Positions 54,450 through 63,915 of a stretch of DNA of 64,000 nucleotides are shown here, in pieces. The notes beneath the pieces were generated by a model. That model was not told the origin of the DNA. It did no database searches and was given only the letters and a program-made list of their open reading frames with translations. The position numbers were made by a program, and so were the translations under genes. This stretch comes from Candidatus Anammoxibacter sp. (GTDB taxonomy: Bacteria; Planctomycetota; Brocadiia; Brocadiales; Anammoxibacteraceae). Location of the stretch: positions 148,885 to 212,884 of the forward strand of contig JAIQZO010000067.1 in NCBI GenBank assembly GCA_021777055.1. The letters run 5' to 3'. Every line of letters begins with the position of its first letter. Position 1 is the stretch's first letter.

Positions 54450-56195
54450 ATGAAAGGAGATAGTATAGAGAATATGAGTAGAATTTTAAGATTATTTATA
54501 GTAGCAGCATTGTTCAGTTTCGGTGCATCTTATGCAGTTAACGAAGTGATGGACAATGATTGTGAAGCGGTTGAAATTATTACACACTGGGTACCTCACG
54601 AAGTTTATGGTATGCCTGGTGAACCTGATAACTCAGGTAAGGTGTTCTTTTCAGGTTTAGCAGCTAAGTATATGGGTTACCCAGAGGGTGCTCCTGCTTG
54701 GCCTGGAAAATATAGTAGATTTTACAGGACATTACCTGCATACAGATACTATATTCCAGATCACATGTATAACAGAGATGAGTTAAGACCTTCAAACCCA
54801 GTTAAAGGTCATTTTAAGGGTGAGCAGTGTTTAGGTTGTCACTCTGTTATAACTCCTGGTATTGTTAGAGATTGGAAAAAGAGTAGGCATTCAAGACTGG
54901 AGCCAGCTCCAGTTGGATGTGAAACATGCCACGGTAACAACCACCAGAAATTGTTTATGCCTAGTGCAAAAACATGTGGTGCTGCTGATTGTCATGAAAC
55001 TCAGTATAACGAGAACAATCAGGCTGGTATAGGTTCACACGCTTCTTGTGCTAGTTTTGCACAGGTTGAATGTGCTTGGTCTATTGAAAGACCACCTGGA
55101 GATACAGCAGGTTGTGTTTTCTGTCATACAAGTCCAGAAGAAAGATGTAGTACTTGTCACCAGAGACACCAGTTCTCTCCTTGGGTTGCAAGACATGCAG
55201 AACAGTGCAAAACTTGTCACTGGGGTAAAGACCACAGAGATTGGGAAGCATGGGATATAGGAATGCACGGTGTTGTTTATCAGGTTAACAAATGGGATCC
55301 TGAGCAGTTTGATTTTGACAAACCATTGGCAGAGGCTGACTATGCAGGTCCTACCTGCCAGTATTGTCACTTACGTGGCGGTCACCACAATATCCAGAGA
55401 TACTCAACTGTTTACACAAGTATGGGTATGTCAATGGCTGACCGTGGTGCACCTATCTGGAAAGAAAAAAGAGAAAGATGGGTTTCAGTTTGTGATGATT
55501 GTCACTCTCCAAGATTTGGTAGAGAAATCTTACAAGCAATGGATGAGTCTGTAAAAGATGCTGGTCTTAAATACAGAGAAACTTTCAAAGTTGCTGAAGA
55601 CCTCTATCGTGATGGCCTTGATGAACCAATGCCGAAAGATCTTGCTCCTGACTGGTCAGGTCAGCATATTTGGCAGTTGAAGATTGGTGCTTATCATGGT
55701 AAAGAGTTCGGTGGTGCAGAAGGCGAATCTGGTGAATTTAGGATGTCAAACTGTTCTGATATAACTAGAACATGTTTTGAAAGTGTCGGATACTGGATGA
55801 CTTATATCATGAAAGGTATGGCTCATGGTTCATGGAACGACGCTACATATTGTGATGGTTCATTTGGTATGGACAGATGGTTAGTCAGGGTTAAAGATAC
55901 CTCTTCAAGGATTAGAAGAACTGCTGCTATTGAGGCAAAAGTTGGTCTTGAGTGGACTCCTGATGATTTCTGGGAACATGGCGAATGGCTTGAGCAGTTA
56001 AGCGGACGTAAGATTGTTGATGAGTTCCCTGGAAAGACAATATTTGATCTTTGTCCTGAGCCAGGTTGGTTAGATACTCACCATGCTCCAGCTGAAGAAG
56101 TTGAATATATCGAGCGTAAGATTAAAGAGCTTGGTCTAAAAGCTGGTGTACACAGTGTGCATGACTTAAAGAAACATGAAGGTCATGGTGAATAA
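54450..56195 (+). CDS. Octaheme hydroxylamine-oxidoreductase-like protein
   Basis: 581 residues. Eight c-type heme sites are visible: seven CxxCH (Cys127, 157, 222, 233, 253, 303, 348) and one CxxxxCH (Cys176 to His182, CGAADCH). A signal peptide starts at SRILRLFIVAALFSFG. In HAO and hydrazine dehydrogenase a Tyr crosslinks to the catalytic heme; the candidate here is Tyr448 or Tyr452 (GYWMTYIMKG), inferred by position. It may oxidise hydroxylamine to NO or hydrazine to N2, or reduce nitrite. The start may be 54450 or 54474; the latter puts the ribosome site aaggag too far off. Codon choice (GGT, GTT, AGA) is stricter than in neighbours, suggesting high expression. Confidence 0.92.
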   Translation: MKGDSIENMSRILRLFIVAALFSFGASYAVNEVMDNDCEAVEIITHWVPHEVYGMPGEPDNSGKVFFSGLAAKYMGYPEGAPAWPGKYSRFYRTLPAYRYYIPDHMYNRDELRPSNPVKGHFKGEQCLGCHSVITPGIVRDWKKSRHSRLEPAPVGCETCHGNNHQKLFMPSAKTCGAADCHETQYNENNQAGIGSHASCASFAQVECAWSIERPPGDTAGCVFCHTSPEERCSTCHQRHQFSPWVARHAEQCKTCHWGKDHRDWEAWDIGMHGVVYQVNKWDPEQFDFDKPLAEADYAGPTCQYCHLRGGHHNIQRYSTVYTSMGMSMADRGAPIWKEKRERWVSVCDDCHSPRFGREILQAMDESVKDAGLKYRETFKVAEDLYRDGLDEPMPKDLAPDWSGQHIWQLKIGAYHGKEFGGAEGESGEFRMSNCSDITRTCFESVGYWMTYIMKGMAHGSWNDATYCDGSFGMDRWLVRVKDTSSRIRRTAAIEAKVGLEWTPDDFWEHGEWLEQLSGRKIVDEFPGKTIFDLCPEPGWLDTHHAPAEEVEYIERKIKELGLKAGVHSVHDLKKHEGHGE

Positions 56196-56503
56196 TTAGT
56201 ATATAATTATACTCTTATTCTTGTTACCAAAGGAGCTGTATGGGCTTTGCGCTCATGCAGCTCCTGTTTTTTACACGGGGGTTTGGCCTGACTCTCTTGT
56301 AATATATTTGACTTATGTCTAATTGAAAGGCCGTTTGTTTAGTTGATTCTGTGTGTAAGTATGTTTAGAGATTTAATAAAAACAACAAGCAGTACTGTTT
56401 TTATTAGTGGTAAGTTTTGTTTGTTTTTACTGCAATTATAGAGTATTTTTAACGTGTCAGATTATGAACTGAAATAATACCGTAATGATCTGTTTTGTAA
56501 AAG
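56196..56503. other. Intergenic region with the HAO terminator
   Basis: 308 bases between the HAO-like gene and the first TPR lipoprotein. It contains the terminator described at 56231-56272. Nothing else is seen. Confidence 0.6.
56231..56272 (+). terminator. Rho-independent terminator of the HAO-like gene
   Basis: aggagctgtatg pairs with catgcagctcct (one G-T pair), an 11-base loop and a T run follow. It ends the HAO transcript, so the TPR genes have their own promoter. Confidence 0.88.
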
Positions 56504-57739
56504 ATGAGAAGAATGTTTATGCTAAAATTTAAAAGAAGTAGAACGTGCTGGTTTTTTATACTGATAGTTGCGGTAGTTTATCTTAATGTTGGTTGTGAAA
56601 AACCTGCGCCGCCGTCAAATCACCTGAGTGTGGCAAGGGGATATATAAAGGATGGTAAGATTGATGAAGCCTTAGAGGAGTTAAAGAAAGAAATAGACAG
56701 CAAAGGCAGTAATAGTAGCTCTGCTGAAGCATATTTTGAAATTGGAAATATATATCTTGGCAAGGGGATGAATGATGAAGCTCTGGAGAATTTTAACCAG
56801 GCGACAGAGCTTGACCCATACTTTGCAGATGCTCATGTTCAGATGATGGAGACGTTTAAAAGAATGCCTCCGCCTATGGATGCGTTTACTACTGCGAAGG
56901 TTGCGGTAATTTCAAATCCGAATGATCCTATGGCGCATGTCGCATTTGGTAAATATTTTCATAGTGTTGATAAGACTGTTGACGCTATTGAACAGTACGA
57001 AGCTGCGCTACAATTAGCAAGTGATAATCCATTTGTTTTATATAACTTGGGTGTGGCATACCATGATATGGATTTATATGAAAAAGCGATTCCGCTATAT
57101 AAAAAATCTATTGAATTGAATCCTGCTTATGATAAAGCTCATTATAATTTAGGAGTTGCTTACCATGAGAATGATAAAATAGAGGAAGCGGTTAAAGAGT
57201 ACAAGAAGACTTTAGAGATTAATCCAAAGTATGCCGAAGTGTATGTGAATATAGGGCAGATTAATTTAAAAGCCGAAAAGTATGAAGATGCAATCGCGCT
57301 GTATAAAAAGGCCATAGAGACTGATCCAAAATTGGCAAAGGCGTATTATGAGTTAGGTATTGTTCATATTCTGGAGAATCGGTTTGACGAAGCGATAAAA
57401 GAGACTAAAATGGCATTAGATTTAGATCCGAATTATACCAATGCGCAATTCAACATTGCAGTTATCCACCATAAGAAAGGTAACATAGAAAGGTGTATTG
57501 AAGAGTATAATAAGACATTGGATTTAGATAAATTGTATGAGAATGCCTATTATCAAAGAGGGTTGGCGTTTAGGCAGCTTGGTGATTATGGACAGGCGTA
57601 TAATGATTATTATACCTATAATAAGGTTCTGAAGCTAAAAACAGGAAAAGAAGCTCCTCTGGTAATGAAATTAAAGAAACCTAAAAAAGAATTGAAAATT
57701 AGGCCGTTTTTGCGTGATGAGAACATTGAGCTCGAATAA
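56504..57739 (+). CDS. TPR lipoprotein 1
   Basis: 411 residues. The N-terminus is basic and hydrophobic, ending in the lipobox LNVGC (Cys about residue 31), so it is lipid-anchored. The rest is a string of about nine tetratricopeptide repeats (for example NPFVLYNLGVAYHDMDLYEK, KAHYNLGVAYHENDKIEEA, AYYELGIVHILENRFDEAIK). TPR proteins are protein-binding scaffolds. It follows the HAO-like gene and precedes a second, similar gene, so it may organise extracytoplasmic complexes; this is inference. Confidence 0.82.
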   Translation: MRRMFMLKFKRSRTCWFFILIVAVVYLNVGCEKPAPPSNHLSVARGYIKDGKIDEALEELKKEIDSKGSNSSSAEAYFEIGNIYLGKGMNDEALENFNQATELDPYFADAHVQMMETFKRMPPPMDAFTTAKVAVISNPNDPMAHVAFGKYFHSVDKTVDAIEQYEAALQLASDNPFVLYNLGVAYHDMDLYEKAIPLYKKSIELNPAYDKAHYNLGVAYHENDKIEEAVKEYKKTLEINPKYAEVYVNIGQINLKAEKYEDAIALYKKAIETDPKLAKAYYELGIVHILENRFDEAIKETKMALDLDPNYTNAQFNIAVIHHKKGNIERCIEEYNKTLDLDKLYENAYYQRGLAFRQLGDYGQAYNDYYTYNKVLKLKTGKEAPLVMKLKKPKKELKIRPFLRDENIELE

Positions 57740-57858
57740 GGTTATTGAGTTTTTTTTGAATAAACGTAACTATTACAGGATAGCTACGTTTATTCTGTTA
57801 TTTTGGCAGTATTTTACAAATTTATGCGTTTTAATATGCAGGGTCACTGAAAGGTGTT

Positions 57859-58983
57859 ATGAGAAAGAAAAGAATAATAATATTGGTTTTAGCGTTAGTG
57901 ATGGTTGTTTATGGCTGTGATAGTGCTGAAAAGCATATTAATGAGGCCAATAGATATCTAAAGGATGGTGATGAAGATAAAGCAATTGAAGAATTTAGTA
58001 AGGCTTTGTCTATAACACCAGAAGACCCAACTATATTTTATGCTCTGGGTGATATTTATCTAAAAAAAGGTGAAATAGAGGGTGCGCTTTCACATTTTGA
58101 GAAAGCTATTACAATAAAACCAGATTATATTGATGCCCATAAAAAATTATCTGAATCTTATAGTAGGTTGGGTATTACTGATGATGAGATTACGATTTGT
58201 AAAAATGCGATAGAGTCTGATCCTAAAAATATAGCCGCTTATGTACGTATGGCAGTACTTTATAATGAAAAGAATAACACCGAAGAGGCGATTAATATTT
58301 TAAATGAGGCGCTAAAAGTAAACCCTTATGATGCAACTGTATATTTTAACCTAGCGGTTTCTAATCATAAAATGCATAAGCTGGAAGAAGCGGTAGCGCT
58401 TTATGAAAAATCAATAAGGTTGGATCCAAAAAATGAGAAAACGTACTATAATTTGGGGGTGATATATCAAGAAATTGGAAATCTTCCTAATGCAAGGCGG
58501 AACTATGATAAGGCTGTTGAATTAAACCAAAATAATAAAATGCTATATATGAATCTGGGGATAGTTAATTTTCTTGAAAATGATTTAGATAGCGCAGCTG
58601 AAGCATATAATAGGGCAATTGAAATTGATCCTAAGCTGACTGAAGCATATTATGGGGTGAGTATGGTGTTTGCAAAAAAAGAGGAGTATGGTAAGGCGGT
58701 TACTTATTCAAAGAAAGTAATAGAGCTGTCAAAAGATCATATACATGCCCATTTTAACCTTGCAACTATATATCATCTTCAGGGAAATCTGGATGAAGCA
58801 TTAGCTGAATACGATAAAGTACTGCAAATTAACCCGGATTATCAAGAAGTTTTCTTTAACAGGGCTAAGATATATGAGGAAAAAGGAATGAACAATGAGG
58901 CGATTTCTGATCTTAAAAGATATAAAAGCTTTATTAATGTTAAAGAAACTAAAGATATTGCTTCTGTAAATAAAGAGCAATAA
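57859..58983 (+). CDS. TPR lipoprotein 2
   Basis: 374 residues with the lipobox VVYGC (Cys about residue 20) after a short basic and hydrophobic leader. About nine TPR units follow (for example PTIFYALGDIYLKKGEIEGA, KTYYNLGVIYQEIGNLPN, EAYYGVSMVFAKKEEYGK). It is similar in layout to the gene 120 bases upstream, and the pair may have arisen by duplication. Its protein partners are unknown. Confidence 0.82.
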   Translation: MRKKRIIILVLALVMVVYGCDSAEKHINEANRYLKDGDEDKAIEEFSKALSITPEDPTIFYALGDIYLKKGEIEGALSHFEKAITIKPDYIDAHKKLSESYSRLGITDDEITICKNAIESDPKNIAAYVRMAVLYNEKNNTEEAINILNEALKVNPYDATVYFNLAVSNHKMHKLEEAVALYEKSIRLDPKNEKTYYNLGVIYQEIGNLPNARRNYDKAVELNQNNKMLYMNLGIVNFLENDLDSAAEAYNRAIEIDPKLTEAYYGVSMVFAKKEEYGKAVTYSKKVIELSKDHIHAHFNLATIYHLQGNLDEALAEYDKVLQINPDYQEVFFNRAKIYEEKGMNNEAISDLKRYKSFINVKETKDIASVNKEQ

Positions 58984-59784
<801 letters not shown>

Positions 59785-60162
59785 ATGCCAAAAGTACTTA
59801 TTGTTGACGACTCTAGTGTCATGAGAAAAATTATACAAAAGAATATTAAAGCCGCCAAGTTGGTGGTAGATGAGTTTGTAGAGGCGGCAGATGGTAAAGA
59901 TGCCTTAGAAAAAATCAAAGGTGGGATTCCGGACCTGATATTATGTGACTGGAATATGCCAAATATGACAGGCATTGAGTTCATAAAGACTTTGCATAGT
60001 ACGGGAGAATATAGTAACATACCAATTGTGATGATAACCACAGAGGGGAGTGATAGTATGAGGCAAGAGGCTGCAGATGCAGGTGCCAAAGGATATGTTA
60101 CTAAACCTTTTACGCCTGACCAACTATCTGCAGAGTTGGGAAAATTCTTGATGGTTTCTTGA
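59785..60162 (+). CDS. CheY-like single-domain response regulator
   Basis: 125 residues, one receiver domain and no output domain. Asp8/Asp9 (VLIVDDS), phosphoacceptor Asp55 (DLILCDWNMPNMTG), Thr85/86 and Lys107 (YVTKPF) are all in place. It would carry a phosphate signal, possibly to the CheC-like/pseudo-receiver protein encoded next. aggaga precedes the start. Confidence 0.93.
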   Translation: MPKVLIVDDSSVMRKIIQKNIKAAKLVVDEFVEAADGKDALEKIKGGIPDLILCDWNMPNMTGIEFIKTLHSTGEYSNIPIVMITTEGSDSMRQEAADAGAKGYVTKPFTPDQLSAELGKFLMVS

Positions 60163-60181
60163 ATAAACGTTATAAACACTT

Positions 60182-60217
60182 GGGCTTGCCTTTTGTTTTG
60201 GGCTTGCCTTTTGTTTG
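60182..60217. repeat. Two-copy tandem duplication
   Basis: gggcttgccttttgttt occurs twice in direct tandem in the gap between the CheY and CheC-like genes. It is probably slippage. Confidence 0.6.
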
Positions 60218-60282
60218 TTCTTTTTTTTAATGTTAATGGTTTTTGCTTGTTGGGTGTTTTTCTTATTTAACAAGATATATAT

Positions 60283-61299
60283 ATGACAAAAGAGTTGCAA
60301 CTTTCAAATTTTCCTAAATTAGAAAGTTTTATTAAAGAGATTTTAGATAGGTTTGCGGTTGACTGGCCCAAAATAGTAGGGCAAGGCGCAAATCTTGTCT
60401 TTCAGGGCTTTGATTGTCTTCAGTTTGACGAGTTCAAAAAGGAAATAGATAATAATATCTTTGTATTGGAGTATGAGATTAGTGGGGAGCGTGAAGGAAG
60501 AATGCATTTAATGTTCGCGCTTCGTGATGTTATTATTATAAGTGGATCGATCCTTATGGAGGAAGAAGATGAGATAAAGAAAAGTTTATCTGCTAATAAG
60601 ATAACGGATGATTATATGGATGCCTTTGGTGAATTTGGGAATCAGGTCGCTGCGAGTTTTGAGACTATTTACAGGAAAGCTTTTCCGGATGAAGATGATA
60701 ATCATATAAGGTTTGTAAAAATGCATAATCCTCCGTTTGAATCGGATAAATTGAATGGTGTCTTTTCTGCAGAAGCAGACGATGAGGTTCTGGTTACAAG
60801 GACTCAGTGCTCGATTTGGAGCTTTGATAAAGGTGATATTAGCTTGTCTATTGTTGCTGATATAGGGGAAAGTTTGTTTGATGAAATTGTGACAGCGTCA
60901 ACAAAGAAGACATTTGCGCACATAATGTATGTTGATAATGAAAAGAAAGAGATTGCAAATTTAAAAAAAATGTTTCGTAATTCTGGCTATTTTGTCCATG
61001 CTTGTTATGGTGCGGATACAGCGATTGCAAAGCTGCAGCAAGAAAAGATAGATATTGTCTTAATAAATACTGATTTTAATAAAAATGATGAAGAGGGTTT
61101 GGCTTTGTGTGTACGGATAAAACGTAATATGTTATTAGAAGACATCCCTGTAATAATGACATCAGAAAGTGCAACAAAGAAACTAGTATTAGATTGTGTT
61201 CGTATAGGTGCTGCAGATTTCTTAGTTAAGCCTTTTAAGAAGGATCAGGTTTTTTCTAAAGTTGAGAAACGGATAAAGAGGAAAAAGCTTTCAAAGTAG
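60283..61299 (+). CDS. CheC/CheX-like domain fused to a pseudo-receiver
   Basis: 338 residues. The N-terminal ~200 residues resemble CheC/CheX/FliY phosphatases; DAFGEFGNQVAASF has the Glu117/Asn120 pair of the active-site motif ExxN. The C-terminal receiver (about 211-335) has Asp218 (YVDNEKK) and Lys316 (LVKPFK), but Asn262 stands where the phosphoacceptor Asp should be (DIVLINTDF; the next Asp is two residues on). So the receiver is probably not phosphorylated and may act as a binding module. The gene lies 120 bases after the CheY gene, which may be its substrate. Confidence 0.75.
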   Translation: MTKELQLSNFPKLESFIKEILDRFAVDWPKIVGQGANLVFQGFDCLQFDEFKKEIDNNIFVLEYEISGEREGRMHLMFALRDVIIISGSILMEEEDEIKKSLSANKITDDYMDAFGEFGNQVAASFETIYRKAFPDEDDNHIRFVKMHNPPFESDKLNGVFSAEADDEVLVTRTQCSIWSFDKGDISLSIVADIGESLFDEIVTASTKKTFAHIMYVDNEKKEIANLKKMFRNSGYFVHACYGADTAIAKLQQEKIDIVLINTDFNKNDEEGLALCVRIKRNMLLEDIPVIMTSESATKKLVLDCVRIGAADFLVKPFKKDQVFSKVEKRIKRKKLSK

Positions 61300-61448
61300 A
61301 GAATATGTGGTTCTTGTTTGCTGGGTCGTTTTGTAGTAATATATTGAGACTTTAAAACAAGTTAAGCAGTAAGTGTTTGTTTTTGGCTGGTAAGTTAGAC
61401 TTGCTGTATTAATTATTTATTATATTCTTTCTTTTTGCAGTCATAATT

Positions 61449-62342
61449 ATGTTTTGTTTTGAAATTGAATTTCATGACGGCTCGTTTTGTTATATTGATG
61501 GGCGTTCTACTTGTGTTATGGCTGCGGATAAAATAACCAAAACATACTATGATGTTTTGATGCTTGTTAAGTCTGGGTTGGTATCGTCTCAAGTTAAAAT
61601 AGATGATAACGCTTTTGTTAAATTATTTTTTAATAATTCACCGAAGCAGAAAAACTTAATGGTAGATTTTGTTGGAAAGTTTTCCAGGTCGGTAAATAAA
61701 CCAATAAAAAGTGCAGCTGTGTTTTATCGGAACGATTTGATATCTGTTGCAATGGATTGTCTGAGTAGGGCTCGGATGGTGTTCATGTGTGCTTTGAATG
61801 TAAATCAATTTAAAGGGTTGGATGATTTTAAGATACTAGAAGATTTTAAGCTTTTAAGGAGATATATACACCCATTAATAAGTAATGCATCTGCTACTGA
61901 AGTTGAACTTGAGCGTTGTGTAGAATGGGTTTCAGATGCAAGGTATGCTTTACGTGATCTGACTAGTAAGGCAGCGGCTACCGTGAGAGTTGGTTTGGTG
62001 GTAAAGTTTGTTGAAAAGAAGACAGTGATTATTCCTGTAATAACAAATGTTTCTGTTGATTCTGAACAGGATATTTCAAAGGTTGTTAACAAATATTTTG
62101 ACAGCTTTAATAATGAGCAAAACTTGTTTCTAGACCTAGCGTTTTCAATAGAAAGTGATGTAAAATCGAATAGGATGTTATCTTTTTCTGTAACAAATAT
62201 AAATAATGGCGATGAGCCTGGGTTAAGGAAAATTAAAACGCCTAGGTATACGGCAGAAGAAGAGATTGTGTATCCTCCCTATATATCAGTTCGTTCTATT
62301 GCGGATGATATGGGAAAGATGCGAAATAGTGATGAAAAGTAA
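61449..62342 (+). CDS. Hypothetical protein
   Basis: 297 residues. No family is recognised and no membrane segment or signal is seen. An N-terminal beta/alpha part (FEIEFHDGSFCYIDGRSTCV) and a helical middle (DFKLLRRYIHPLISNASATE) are visible, with the tail rich in charged residues (VRSIADDMGKMRNSDEK). It lies between the CheC-like gene and carA. Its link to either is unproved. Confidence 0.55.
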   Translation: MFCFEIEFHDGSFCYIDGRSTCVMAADKITKTYYDVLMLVKSGLVSSQVKIDDNAFVKLFFNNSPKQKNLMVDFVGKFSRSVNKPIKSAAVFYRNDLISVAMDCLSRARMVFMCALNVNQFKGLDDFKILEDFKLLRRYIHPLISNASATEVELERCVEWVSDARYALRDLTSKAAATVRVGLVVKFVEKKTVIIPVITNVSVDSEQDISKVVNKYFDSFNNEQNLFLDLAFSIESDVKSNRMLSFSVTNINNGDEPGLRKIKTPRYTAEEEIVYPPYISVRSIADDMGKMRNSDEK

Positions 62343-62366
62343 AATATTCATGTTGTGAAGATTCTA

Positions 62367-63545
62367 ATGAAAAGAAAAAGTGCGGTTTTGGTGTTAGAAG
62401 ATGGAACAGTTTTTTATGGCAAATCGTTTGGTGCGGAAGGTCAGAGTGCTGGTGAGGTTGTTTTTAACACAAGTATTACTGGTTATCAGGAGATATTGAC
62501 TGATCCTTCTTATAAAGGCCAAATTGTAACGATGACATTTCCGTTAATTGGGAATTATGGGGTGAATATAATAGACATTGAATCTTTGGCGCTTCATGTC
62601 GAAGGTATTGTCGTAAAAGAGTATTGTGATTACCCTAGTAACTGGAGACATCAAAAAAGTTTAGGTGGTTACTTGCTTGATAATGGTGTTGTTGGTATTG
62701 ATGGTATAGATACTAGAGCGTTAACAAGGCATATTAGGGATAATGGGGAGCAGAATGGGATAATTACAACAGATGTCTCTGATTTGGCTTTGTTGGTAAA
62801 GAGAGCTAAAGAGTTGCCTGGGCTGGAAGGGCAAGATTTGGTAAAGAAGGTGACTACGCAAGAAAAGTACGATTGGCAATACATGGAGCCGTTTATGGCA
62901 GACTCTGTTTCGTTGGCTGGGCAAAAATCTTTTGTTTTGGGTGATTCTAGGAAGAAAAAATATAAGGTTCTAGTTTATGATTGTGGTGTTAAATTTAATA
63001 TTTTGCGTGAATTGAACTTTAGGGGGTGCGATGTAGTTGTAGTTCCTGCTACGTTTAGTGCCGAGGATGTTCTTGGTTTTAGTCCGGATGGTGTTTTGTT
63101 TTCTAACGGCCCAGGGGATCCTGGTGCGGTTTTGAACATGATTGAAAATGCAAAGGGTTTGCTTGGAAAGGTCCCTATTATGGGGATTTGTTTGGGGCAT
63201 CAAATATTGTCGCTTGCCTTAGGTTGTAAAACGTATAAATTAAAGTTTGGCCACCATGGAGGTAATCATCCGGTTCTTGATTTGGTGACAGGGAAAGTTG
63301 CGATAACTGCGCAAAATCACGGTTTTGCGGTGGATTTTGATTCAGTTCCCGTTGGGGTGTCGTCATGTATAGGGTCAGTTAAGGTTACTCATCTAAATAT
63401 GAATGATAACTCTGTGGAAGGGATTGAGTGTGATAGTATACAGATGTTTTCCGTTCAGTATCACCCGGAGGCGTCCCCGGGTCCACACGACACTTCATTT
63501 CTTTTTGACAAATTTCTAAAAAAGATGTCTGCTTTTAATGGGTAA
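62367..63545 (+). CDS. carA: Carbamoyl-phosphate synthase small subunit
   Basis: 392 residues. The N-terminus LVLEDGTVFYGKSFGAEGQ and FNTSITGYQEILTDPSY are typical. The glutaminase triad is present: Cys in MGICLGHQIL, His and Glu in QYHPEASPGPHD. It frees ammonia from glutamine for the large subunit CarB, which is not next to it. The ATG at 62367 is chosen to match CarA proteins; an in-frame GTG at 62355 is possible. Confidence 0.95.
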   Translation: MKRKSAVLVLEDGTVFYGKSFGAEGQSAGEVVFNTSITGYQEILTDPSYKGQIVTMTFPLIGNYGVNIIDIESLALHVEGIVVKEYCDYPSNWRHQKSLGGYLLDNGVVGIDGIDTRALTRHIRDNGEQNGIITTDVSDLALLVKRAKELPGLEGQDLVKKVTTQEKYDWQYMEPFMADSVSLAGQKSFVLGDSRKKKYKVLVYDCGVKFNILRELNFRGCDVVVVPATFSAEDVLGFSPDGVLFSNGPGDPGAVLNMIENAKGLLGKVPIMGICLGHQILSLALGCKTYKLKFGHHGGNHPVLDLVTGKVAITAQNHGFAVDFDSVPVGVSSCIGSVKVTHLNMNDNSVEGIECDSIQMFSVQYHPEASPGPHDTSFLFDKFLKKMSAFNG

Positions 63546-63705
63546 ATACTGCAAATATCAAACCATAAATACTTAAAAGCATTATAATCTAAAAAAAATT
63601 TTTTTGGTCTTTTGTTTGCATGGTATAGCTAAGTTGTAATATAATGGTATGTTATGCTCTTATGTTTGCTGGTTGTGTAGGGTCGTTATTGTTGATATAA
63701 TTTTT

Positions 63706-63738
63706 TTGACTTGCTATATTAAAATAAGAAGTTATAAT
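63706..63738 (+). promoter_or_regulatory. Candidate rRNA operon promoter
   Basis: tataat at 63733-63738 is preceded by ttgcta at 63711-63716 with a 16-base spacer; a ttgact at 63706-63711 is a better -35 match but 21 bases away. Start of transcription would be about 63745, some 170 bases before 16S. Confidence 0.5.
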
Positions 63739-63780
63739 TTGTCTAGTGAGTTGCAAATGATTGCGACTTGCGAGTGAAAC

Positions 63781-63820
63781 CAGTAAGTGGATATATCTTA
63801 CTGTAATGTTCTTTAAAAAT
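63781..63820 (+). promoter_or_regulatory. Hairpin plus boxA rRNA antitermination leader
   Basis: A stem (cagtaag 63781-63787, cttactg 63797-63803) is followed after three bases by tgttctttaaaaat at 63807-63820, close to the rRNA boxA consensus (tgctctttaaca). The order hairpin, boxA is that of nut-like rRNA antitermination sites. Confidence 0.65.
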
Positions 63821-63915
63821 ACAACGTACGAGCACAAGAGTTATATATTAGGAGTATTTAATGTATAACGCTTGTAGTCAATTCTGAAACATAAGCAAGA
63901 AAAAACCAAGAGATA

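Larger units (their letters stand above)
63546..63915. other. Upstream region of the 16S rRNA gene
   Basis: 370 bases without a protein gene. It holds the promoter, hairpin and boxA leader described separately. Confidence 0.7.

Noticed and set aside
54450..56195. Reading the octaheme protein as a hydrazine synthase subunit
   Set aside because: Hydrazine synthase subunits have different heme counts and layouts; eight heme sites in this order fit the HAO family.
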